The notes beneath the pieces are model-generated. The model searched no databases. It worked only from the letters and a program-made list of their open reading frames with translations, and was not told the origin of the DNA. A program made the position numbers and the translations under genes. Source: Thermococcus sp. (lineage in GTDB: Archaea > Methanobacteriota_B > Thermococci > Thermococcales > Thermococcaceae). Taken from it: a stretch of DNA of 6,351 nt. Positions within the stretch are counted from its first letter, which is position 1; each line of letters begins with the position of its first letter. Positions 1 through 5,103 of the stretch are shown here, piece by piece. Location of the stretch: NCBI GenBank assembly GCA_027023165.1, contig JALVWX010000240.1, positions 1-6,351 on the forward strand, given 5' to 3'.

Positions 1-578
1 CCATTGAAGAGCTGAAAAAGGCGAATCCAAAAGCCCTACCAATCCTCCTTGGCGGGGAGCACTCCCAGACGCTTGGGGCGGTTAATGCCTTGAGGCCCAA
101 GAGCTACGTGGTCTTCGACGCACACCTCGACCTCCGCGATTCCTACGAGGAGAATCCCTACAACCACGCCTGCGTTGCGAGAAGAATAGCGGAGCTTGGA
201 GTTAGGGAAGCGATGTTCGGGGTCAGGAGCGGAACGAGGGAGGAAGTCGAGTTCGCCGAGAGAAGCGGAATCCCCTGGGTTCATGCGAGGGACTACAGCT
301 TTGACGCCTTCGTTGAGCTCGTCAAACCCCTGCCTGAGCCCGTCTACCTCTCCGTTGACATTGACGTCTTCGATTTACCTCTCGTCCCGACGACGGGAAC
401 CCCTGAGGCAGGCGGACTAAGGTTCTGGGACGTCGTTGAGGCCATAGAGTGGCTTGTCGAGAACAAGAGGATAGCGGGCTTCGACATAATGGAGGTCGCC
501 GGAGAAACGCTGGGCAACCCGACGGCTTTAACGGGGGCAAAGCTCCTCTTCTACTTCATTGGGGCAATGGGGAAATGA
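1..578 (+). CDS. speB: Agmatinase/arginase-family ureohydrolase, 5'-truncated by the window
   Basis: This is the C-terminal part (191 codons, first full codon at position 3) of a binuclear manganese ureohydrolase, cytoplasmic, which removes urea from a guanidino group. All family metal-binding motifs are visible: GGEHS (visible residues 17-21), DAHLD (39-43) and SVDID (117-121), followed by the GTGTPEPGG-like segment read here as TTGTPEAGG. In Thermococcales this enzyme works in polyamine synthesis; the characterised Thermococcus kodakarensis enzyme prefers N1-aminopropylagmatine and gives spermidine, so agmatine or aminopropylagmatine is the likely substrate. The frame is open from the left edge, so the TTG at 90 is internal and not the start; about 95-100 N-terminal residues should lie upstream. 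The usual DP after the last metal motif is DL, a small deviation. It converges with the broken gene on the other strand, overlapping its end by 28 bases. Family assignment is firm; exact substrate is inferred. Confidence 0.93.
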   Translation, partial: IEELKKANPKALPILLGGEHSQTLGAVNALRPKSYVVFDAHLDLRDSYEENPYNHACVARRIAELGVREAMFGVRSGTREEVEFAERSGIPWVHARDYSFDAFVELVKPLPEPVYLSVDIDVFDLPLVPTTGTPEAGGLRFWDVVEAIEWLVENKRIAGFDIMEVAGETLGNPTALTGAKLLFYFIGAMGK

Positions 579-1253
579 TTCAGACTCCCTCCCTTTTCTG
601 ATCCTGGACTCCTCAATGCCACCCACAAGGACTCCCCACCCATGCGGTAAGGATAACCGAACTCATAGACCATCACTATTCCCGTTGCAAAGCCGAGGAG
701 TTCCATAACAAAGTCCCGGGCCTTGTTTCCGAGCGTTTCATAGAGCCACGGCATTGAAGGAAGCATTATGACTTCAAACACCTCCCATCCCGAGCCTACC
801 ACCACCAGGGCAAAGAAACTTATCCTGATTATCCTTTTCTTACCCCAGCGAGGTTGTACGTCCTTGAAGCCTCAAGGACTACCTTGTTGAAAACGACCCA
901 GACGACAAACCCACCCAGAAAATGACTCGGCACGTCGGCGTGCTGGCCACACGTCGTTGTAGAGGTCTACGTAAAGGAAGGGAACTTCGAGAAGGGTTAC
1001 ATGAACAACCATGGAGATGGCAAAGAGGGGGTATATTCCATCGTCGTAGAAGGGACTTACCCATGGCCATGCCCTTCTACCGGGGTAAGGGTATACCCGC
1101 CGTACGAGAAGAGGCACGGAAAGGGACAGCAACCCTGAGATGGTGGCAACCTTTTGATTGGGTTTACTCCCTGGAGGTGGCCAGAAACTCAACGAAGAGC
1201 ACGACTGCGGCAACCTCTACTATGTACCCCTCCATGCCCGCATGTTTCTCCAC
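551..1253 (-). pseudogene. Frameshifted multi-pass membrane protein, function unknown
   Basis: No single frame spans this stretch, but four minus-strand segments join into one plausible membrane protein of about 230 residues. Segment A starts at GTG 1253 (MEKHAGMEGYIVEVAAVV...) and stops at TAA 1166-1164 after 29 codons. Segment B (about 1163-947) contains the hydrophobic YPLFAISMVVHVTLLEVPF. Segment C (about 945-832) reads QHADVPSHFLGGFVVWVVF and stops at TAA 831-829. Segment D (835-554) reads GSGWEVFEVIML, then NKARDFVMELLGFATGIVMV, and ends at TAG 553-551. The junctions fit one extra base near 1166, one extra base near 946, and one missing A in the run at 835-838. The SHFLGG and GWEVFE motifs with hydrophobic helices loosely recall DUF2238/YjdF-type membrane proteins; that link is tentative. 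A promoter-like box lies upstream. Intact neighbours argue against poor sequence quality, but sequencing error is not excluded. Confidence 0.68.
586..600 (+). terminator. Possible T-rich terminator after the ureohydrolase gene
   Basis: A pyrimidine-rich stretch with a TTTT run (595-598) lies just after the TGA at 576-578. Archaeal termination often needs only such T-rich sequence. No hairpin is obvious, and the stretch overlaps the end of the opposite-strand broken gene, so this is a weak call. Confidence 0.25.
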
Positions 1254-1285
1254 GAGGTCGTTTCCACCGGATATCGCCCGCACGG

Positions 1286-1300
1286 TTAAATACCTTTTGG
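1286..1300 (-). promoter_or_regulatory. BRE/TATA-like promoter of the broken membrane gene
   Basis: The minus strand reads CCAAAAGG followed by TATTTAA, a good match to an archaeal BRE plus TATA box. Its centre lies about 36 bases before the GTG at 1253, which predicts a transcript starting near 1263 with a very short leader. A GGTGG (1268-1264) sits 10 bases before the GTG. The promoter appears intact although the gene is broken. Confidence 0.45.
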
Positions 1301-1302
1301 CT

Positions 1303-1340
1303 AGCAGAAGGAAACGAAAGAATGGATGAAAGAGAGCAGA
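1303..1340 (-). terminator. Possible pyrimidine-rich terminator of nhaP
   Basis: Directly after the nhaP stop, the minus strand is dominated by C and T with several TTT runs (for example TTCTTTCGTTTCCTTCT). This is compatible with intrinsic archaeal termination, but there is no long T tract and no stem. It also separates nhaP from the promoter of the broken gene downstream. Confidence 0.3.
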
Positions 1341-1342
1341 CC

Positions 1343-2671
1343 TCAGGATGCCCTCCCCTGGACCTTTTTCTCGTGGTATTTTCTCATCCTGTCCTCAACG
1401 GTCTCGTGCTCGAGAAGTTTGCTCTTGAGGAACGGCACCCACAGGGTCTCCGTGATGACCGAGGCGAGAACCGTTATGACGGTAACCGCCAGGATCACCT
1501 CCCCCCAGTAGGGCGTCAGCGTGTCGCTGTGGTACGTCATGGCCAGGCTCAGGGGGAGTGCGGCGAGCGCTGAAGGAACAACACCCCTCGGACCCTCAAG
1601 TGAGATGAACACGTACTCCTTTATGCCCCACCACTTGAGTATCGGCAGCGCCGCTATGGGCCTTGCGACGAGCATTATGAAGTAGGCGACGAGTATCCCC
1701 TCGATGAGGTTGTCCGTCAGGGGCTTGAGGTTGAGGCTCGCGCCGAGGAGGACGAAGATGAATATCGTCGCTATCGCCGCTAGGCTCTCGTTAAAGTGGA
1801 CCTCTTTCTCAATCGCTTTCATGACCTTTGTCAGGAGCTGTGGCCTCTCCCGCTTGCTGAACACCTTGTAGTTTCCTAAGATTATACCCGTCACTGTGGC
1901 CACGAGGTATCCGGATGCCTGAAGCGTCTCACCGATCAAAAAGCCCGTGAAGGCCAGGAAGAGCGAGAATATCTCTATCTCCGGGAACTCGAAGATGCCC
2001 GTCTTCTTGATGAACCAGTAGCCGAAGGTTCCAACCGCAACGCCAACCACTATTGAGACAACGACCTCGTAGAGGAAGTACACCACGGCCGCACCGTAAA
2101 CGCCCACGTGGGAGCTGAACACGGCGAAGATGCCCCCGCTGGCCTGGGGAACCAGCATGGCAACTGCAACCGCCGTGAGAACTATGCCGAGGGGATCGTT
2201 GAATATCGACTCCGTCACAATTGTTGTTTCAATGTCCTGCTTGACCCTGTACTGGCGGAAGAGGGGAATGAGCGTTGCCGGGTCTGTTGCACTGATTATC
2301 GCACCGAAGAGAAATCCTATGAGGAACGATGCGTGGAAGACCCATGAGAAAAACCATGCCGCAAGAAGAGCCGTGATGAGCAGTCCAACGGTATCGAGGG
2401 TCACGATGGTGGAGAAGTTCCGTTTCAACAGCTTCCAGCTTAGATTGTGCCCCTCGGTGAAGAGTATCATCACCAGACCAAAGACACGAACGTAATTGAA
2501 GAGCTCCCGAGCCACGCTCCTTGGCATAAGTGCCACGATCGGCCCGAGTATCATACCCGCTATTATGAAGAGCGGAACGTAGGAGATGTTGTAGCGCCTG
2601 CTTATCAGCATCGCTATTATCCCAGAACCCAGGACCGCAACGAGGACCTTTGCCATAACGTCCACTGCCAT
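1343..2671 (-). CDS. nhaP: NhaP-type Na+/H+ antiporter (CPA1 family)
   Basis: A complete 442-residue membrane protein, almost entirely hydrophobic helices, that should exchange cytoplasmic Na+ (or Li+) for external H+ across the cell membrane. CPA1 signatures are clear: SATDP (T129, D130) and ESIFND (E154, S155, N158, D159); the ND pair marks the electroneutral NhaP/NHE type. E73, T129, D130, S155, N158, D159 and the E154/R337 pair fall at the numbers I recall for ion-binding and structural residues of Pyrococcus abyssi NhaP, so this is probably its ortholog. GPRGVVPSALA (360-370) is another CPA1 hallmark. The charged tail after about residue 415 is short; there is no TrkA or other regulatory domain. 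The ATG at 2671 is supported by AGGAGG 7 bases upstream. It follows the CLC gene in the same direction after 147 bases, with its own likely promoter. Nothing suggests truncation. Ion specificity and pH response cannot be read from the sequence. Confidence 0.95.
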   Translation of the reverse strand: MAVDVMAKVLVAVLGSGIIAMLISRRYNISYVPLFIIAGMILGPIVALMPRSVARELFNYVRVFGLVMILFTEGHNLSWKLLKRNFSTIVTLDTVGLLITALLAAWFFSWVFHASFLIGFLFGAIISATDPATLIPLFRQYRVKQDIETTIVTESIFNDPLGIVLTAVAVAMLVPQASGGIFAVFSSHVGVYGAAVVYFLYEVVVSIVVGVAVGTFGYWFIKKTGIFEFPEIEIFSLFLAFTGFLIGETLQASGYLVATVTGIILGNYKVFSKRERPQLLTKVMKAIEKEVHFNESLAAIATIFIFVLLGASLNLKPLTDNLIEGILVAYFIMLVARPIAALPILKWWGIKEYVFISLEGPRGVVPSALAALPLSLAMTYHSDTLTPYWGEVILAVTVITVLASVITETLWVPFLKSKLLEHETVEDRMRKYHEKKVQGRAS

Positions 2672-2678
2672 GTTATCG

Positions 2679-2684
2679 CCTCCT
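2679..2684 (-). promoter_or_regulatory. Strong Shine-Dalgarno of nhaP
   Basis: AGGAGG on the minus strand, 7 bases before the ATG at 2671-2669, matches the anti-SD sequence of archaeal 16S rRNA and fixes the nhaP start. It is a stronger site than those of the neighbouring genes. Confidence 0.8.
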
Positions 2685-2712
2685 GTTAGTCGTTTTCCGT
2701 GTCTACAAAGAG

Positions 2713-2726
2713 ATTTTAAAGATTTC
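2713..2726 (-). promoter_or_regulatory. Likely nhaP promoter (BRE plus TATA box)
   Basis: The minus strand reads GGAAATC followed by TTTAAAAT, resembling the archaeal BRE/TATA pattern. The box centre at about 2716 predicts transcription starting near 2690, giving a leader of roughly 18 bases that just includes the Shine-Dalgarno at 2679-2684. That geometry is typical for Thermococcales and makes this my preferred nhaP promoter over the TATATATA element farther upstream. Confidence 0.5.
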
Positions 2727-2743
2727 CCAAGGCATTTTTAAGA

Positions 2744-2759
2744 GTTAGGGTGTTCTAAC
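2744..2759. repeat. Inverted repeat GTTAG-N6-CTAAC upstream of nhaP
   Basis: Perfect 5-base arms (2744-2748 and 2755-2759) flank six bases, in the gap between the CLC stop and nhaP. It lies about 20-25 bases upstream of the preferred nhaP TATA box, where an archaeal activator or repressor could bind. It may also be chance or a weak hairpin in the transcript. Confidence 0.35.
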
Positions 2760-2766
2760 GAGAGAG

Positions 2767-2788
2767 TTTCGAAGAAAAAGCTTTGAAA
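2767..2788 (-). terminator. Possible clc terminator: T5 run within an imperfect inverted repeat
   Basis: On the minus strand a TTTTT run (2779-2775) lies about 40 bases after the CLC stop codon. It is flanked by near-complementary arms, TTTCGAA (2767-2773) and TTTGAAA (2782-2788) on the plus strand, with one mismatch. An 8-base palindrome AAAGCTTT (2777-2784) overlaps it. It could terminate the CLC transcript, serve as a protein-binding site, or do neither. Confidence 0.35.
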
Positions 2789-2792
2789 CTGG

Positions 2793-2804
2793 TTTTTATA
2801 TATA
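2793..2804 (-). promoter_or_regulatory. TATATATAAAAA element, possible distal nhaP promoter
   Basis: A strongly TATA-like tract starts about 14 bases after the CLC stop codon, reading with the minus-strand genes. If used, transcription would begin near 2773 and give nhaP a leader of about 100 bases containing both inverted repeats. The BRE position is not convincing, so the proximal box at 2713-2720 is preferred. Confidence 0.3.
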
Positions 2805-2818
2805 GAAAGTTGAACCAC

Positions 2819-4537
2819 TTACCACAGGTAAATTCCCTCAATTGCATAATAGTAGGCACGGTAGATGTCCTTCTTTGTAACGACCCCCACTAGCCTTCCC
2901 CCCTGATCCACAACGGGAAGAAGGTTCTGATCGTTCATCAAAATCTTGTCCAGTGCATCCTGAGCCGTTTCTCCAGGCCCAGCGACGGCGAACTCTCTCC
3001 TCATAAACCTCTCAACAGGAAGTCTCTTGATCGAGGTTGACTTTCCCAGTATGTCCGGAACACCTATTATTCCAACGACCCTACCATCATCGTCAACAAC
3101 GGGGAGGAAATCATGACCCGTCGAGGCAATTATCTTCTCAACCTCAAGCAGGGGCCTTTTCACGTTGATTCCAATGACCTCCGTCGTCATTATCTCGTGG
3201 ACGGCTATGGTCTCAAGAATCAACGGCCTTCCTGTTTTTACGTGAACGCCTTTGCGCTCAAGCTTGAGGGTGTAAACGGAGGAACCCCTAAAGAACGCCC
3301 TGGCCGTCAGGAACGCCATGACGGAGGTCAGTGCAACGGCGGGGGAATAGGCATAGCTGCCCGACATCTCGGTTATCATTATTATCTGCGTCAGCGGGGC
3401 CTGGGTTGATGCTGCGAAGAAACCGGCCATTCCCGCCAGAGCGTAGGCCTCCACGTTTGCGTGTGCGGCGTGGGGGACGATCATCCCGAAGGCGGAGCCG
3501 ATCATGGTGCCTATGAAGAGACTGGGGGCGAATATTCCACCAGAAAAGCCCGAGCTCACGGCAAGGAGGGTGGCCGTCATCTTGGCCAGAGCCAGGATTA
3601 TGAGCATCTCGAGGGTGAACTTCCCGAGAAGGGCGTCCTTAATGCCGTCAAACCCTATCCCAAAGATCCCCTGGGTGGGGAGAAGCATTCCTATGAGTCC
3701 GATGCCAAGGGCACCGACGATGAGGCGGAGCTCGAAGGGGTACCTACTGGAGAACGCGTCAAAGAAGTCTGTTGCCCTGTAGATGGCCCTGGTGTACGCG
3801 TAGCCCACAAGCCCAAGGAGCACGCCCAGAACGAAGTAGAAGGGGATACCCGCGAGGACACTTATACTCGGGTTTAAAACGGGGAAGCGAGCCGGGTGGT
3901 GAAGGATAGCCAGAGTTATCGCGTTGCCGATTATGGCGGAAACGAAGATGGGAACGAGGTTTATCGTTATCGCCCCCATGTAGATGACCTCAAGGGCGAA
4001 CATCGCCCCGGCGAGGGGCGTGTTAAACGTCCCCGCTATTCCCGCGGCGAGACCGCAGGTGGTTATCAGCTTCCTTGCCTGCGGGTTGGGAAGCCTCTCG
4101 GCCAGTGCAGAATCGAGCGCCGCTCCGATGAAGGCGGCGGGTCCTTCGCGCCCCAGAGGGCCGCCTGCTCCGATAGAAACAGCGGTTGCGAGGGTCTTCA
4201 TGACGGCAAGTTTAGCGCCTATCTTCCCGCTTTTGAATATTATTCCCTCTATAACCTCCGGAACACCATTTCCCCGGAGTTCAGAGTACCTCTTGACCAT
4301 TGGCGCTATTAAGAGCGCGCCGAAGACGGGAAGGAGGATGTAGCCAAGGTTGAACCCATGAACCTCGTAGGAAACCGCCGGAAGAACACGGGAGAAGAAA
4401 AGGGTCGTGAAGCCACCGATAAGGAGCCTGAAGGCCAGCGCGCCCAGACCCCCAACTAATCCTGCCAGCGCTGCTATGCCGAGCAGCACGGACCATCTCC
4501 TAACGTATCTCCTCAGGCTCCACTCTCCCGCGTACAT
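2819..4537 (-). CDS. CLC-family anion channel/transporter with C-terminal CBS pair
   Basis: A complete 572-residue membrane protein moving chloride or a similar anion. The CLC core spans about residues 15-425. Visible motifs are GNGVP (89-93, in place of GSGIP), GREGP (129-133) with gating glutamate E131, GGIFAP (333-338) and a likely anion-coordinating Y422. ALEV (181-184) aligns with the EE pair of the E. coli exchanger: E183 is kept, but the proton-relay glutamate becomes V184, as in CLC channels. Two CBS domains (about 443-500 and 506-562) each carry the LPVVD...GRxVGxx pattern; CBS pairs often bind adenine nucleotides, so energy-state control is plausible but not shown. The ATG is 6 bases after the upstream stop with no clear Shine-Dalgarno, suggesting translational coupling; GTG at codon 17 is a less likely start. 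Family is certain; channel versus exchanger and anion choice are open. Confidence 0.95.
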   Translation of the reverse strand: MYAGEWSLRRYVRRWSVLLGIAALAGLVGGLGALAFRLLIGGFTTLFFSRVLPAVSYEVHGFNLGYILLPVFGALLIAPMVKRYSELRGNGVPEVIEGIIFKSGKIGAKLAVMKTLATAVSIGAGGPLGREGPAAFIGAALDSALAERLPNPQARKLITTCGLAAGIAGTFNTPLAGAMFALEVIYMGAITINLVPIFVSAIIGNAITLAILHHPARFPVLNPSISVLAGIPFYFVLGVLLGLVGYAYTRAIYRATDFFDAFSSRYPFELRLIVGALGIGLIGMLLPTQGIFGIGFDGIKDALLGKFTLEMLIILALAKMTATLLAVSSGFSGGIFAPSLFIGTMIGSAFGMIVPHAAHANVEAYALAGMAGFFAASTQAPLTQIIMITEMSGSYAYSPAVALTSVMAFLTARAFFRGSSVYTLKLERKGVHVKTGRPLILETIAVHEIMTTEVIGINVKRPLLEVEKIIASTGHDFLPVVDDDGRVVGIIGVPDILGKSTSIKRLPVERFMRREFAVAGPGETAQDALDKILMNDQNLLPVVDQGGRLVGVVTKKDIYRAYYYAIEGIYLW

Positions 4538-4543
4538 CGGCGC

Positions 4544-5014
4544 TCAACCGAAGAAGGCCCCCATCATGTCCATCTGTTCCTCGCTCATGCTCTTTATCTT
4601 GAACTCAGGCATCTCTCCCTTGAGCTTCTCGTACTCCTCCTCGGTTATTTCCCGTGCTTTGCCGTTTTCAACAATGTAGAAAATCCCGTAGTCAGGGTCG
4701 CGGTAGGCAACTAGGAACTTCTCGACCTCAATGTCGTCGAAGTTGACGAAAATGACGTTTCCCCCGGTGTAAGGTCTCTTGCACTTGAAGGGGAAGCTCG
4801 AGGAGTTGAGCATAGCATCGCCCAGGGCCTGGTTGGCCTTCTCGCCGTTTATCTCCGTCCAGAAGGGCCTCCCCTCGAAGTCGCCCTCGACAACTATCAG
4901 GAACCTCTGGCCGTCGAGCTCCACTACGGGTGCTCCCTTCTCATGAAGTATCTTGAACAGCTCGCCGATTGTCTCGGCGTTTCTGAGTGATGCCACAAAT
5001 CCCTCGACTTTCAT
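4544..5014 (-). CDS. Small soluble protein of unknown function, first gene of the clc operon
   Basis: A 156-residue protein I do not recognise. It has no signal peptide or membrane segment. Residues 1-25 look helical (RNAETIGELFKILHEKG), followed by probable beta-strands (QRFLIVVEGDF, GNVIFVNFD, FLVAYRD, YGIFYIVENGK) and a charged C-terminal helix, giving a compact alpha/beta fold. One cysteine (C78) is present; no catalytic or metal motif is evident. It ends in EEQMDMMGAFFG, a hydrophobic tail resembling a displaced PCNA-interacting peptide. The frame stays open to 5164, but ATG at 5014 is chosen because GGTGA lies 4 bases upstream and a TATA-like box about 35 bases upstream, and because the longer form would overlap the endonuclease gene on the other strand. 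The stop is 6 bases before the CLC start, so the two are co-transcribed, hinting at (not proving) a role linked to CLC. Confidence 0.85.
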   Translation of the reverse strand: MKVEGFVASLRNAETIGELFKILHEKGAPVVELDGQRFLIVVEGDFEGRPFWTEINGEKANQALGDAMLNSSSFPFKCKRPYTGGNVIFVNFDDIEVEKFLVAYRDPDYGIFYIVENGKAREITEEEYEKLKGEMPEFKIKSMSEEQMDMMGAFFG

Positions 5015-5018
5015 ACTA

Positions 5019-5023
5019 TCACC
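5019..5023 (-). promoter_or_regulatory. Shine-Dalgarno that decides the start of the unknown gene
   Basis: GGTGA on the minus strand, 4 bases before the ATG at 5014-5012. A second, more distant GAGGTGA lies about 10 bases farther upstream. These support the short form of the protein over the start at 5164. Confidence 0.55.
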
Positions 5024-5045
5024 GTTTTCACCTCTAAAATCCGGG

Positions 5046-5056
5046 TTATAAGGGTT
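5046..5056 (-). promoter_or_regulatory. Promoter of the unknown protein-clc operon
   Basis: On the minus strand, CAAACCC is followed by TTATAA (5051-5046). The box centre lies about 34 bases before the ATG at 5014, predicting a transcript starting near 5023 with a leader of about ten bases. It shares an 89-base divergent region with the promoter of the endonuclease gene, so the two could be regulated together. Confidence 0.45.
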
Positions 5057-5059
5057 TGG

Positions 5060-5074
5060 GAGAAGCTTTTTAGA
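5060..5074 (+). promoter_or_regulatory. Promoter of the endonuclease Q gene
   Basis: GAGAAGC followed by TTTTTAGA (5067-5074) on the plus strand, centred about 34 bases before the ATG at 5104, predicts a start near 5096 and an almost leaderless transcript. The match to the TATA consensus is only fair. Confidence 0.4.
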
Positions 5075-5094
5075 TTCTCCAGGAGACTTTCCAC

Positions 5095-5101
5095 GGTGGT
5101 G
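5095..5101 (+). promoter_or_regulatory. Ribosome-binding site of endonuclease Q
   Basis: GGTGGTG ends 2 bases before the ATG at 5104-5106; pairing through the first GGTGG leaves a more usual gap of four bases. It supports this ATG, which is also directly followed by the conserved DLHIHS motif of the PHP domain. Confidence 0.6.
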
Positions 5102-5103
5102 AA

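Noticed and set aside
90..578. Ureohydrolase starting at TTG 90
   Set aside because: The frame is open upstream and contains the essential GGEHS metal motif before position 90, so the TTG is an internal leucine codon.
922..1329. Plus-strand ORF of 135 codons in the gap between ureohydrolase and nhaP
   Set aside because: The translation is arginine- and tryptophan-rich with no fold-like pattern (RRRRDLP, WRWQRGG). It lies antisense to the coherent hydrophobic segments of the broken membrane gene and has no convincing ribosome-binding site.
1154..1573. Plus-strand ORF of 139 codons overlapping the nhaP 3' end
   Set aside because: It is antisense to the conserved C-terminal part of nhaP and to the broken gene, and its composition is that of a shadow frame.
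3461..3877. Plus-strand ORF of 138 codons inside the CLC gene
   Set aside because: Antisense to conserved CLC helices. Its Gly/Glu/His-rich sequence is what GC-rich transmembrane codons give when read on the other strand.
2819..4537. Fluoride-specific CLC exporter
   Set aside because: No fluoride riboswitch-like leader is seen, the gene sits directly behind another coding gene, and the GREGP motif is unaltered. I recall that fluoride CLCs change this region. Asn at 90 alone is not enough.
5043..5054. GGGTTATAAGGG as a palindromic operator
   Set aside because: Only the central TTATAA is self-complementary; the flanking GGG triplets are direct, not inverted. The core is better explained as the TATA box of the minus-strand operon.
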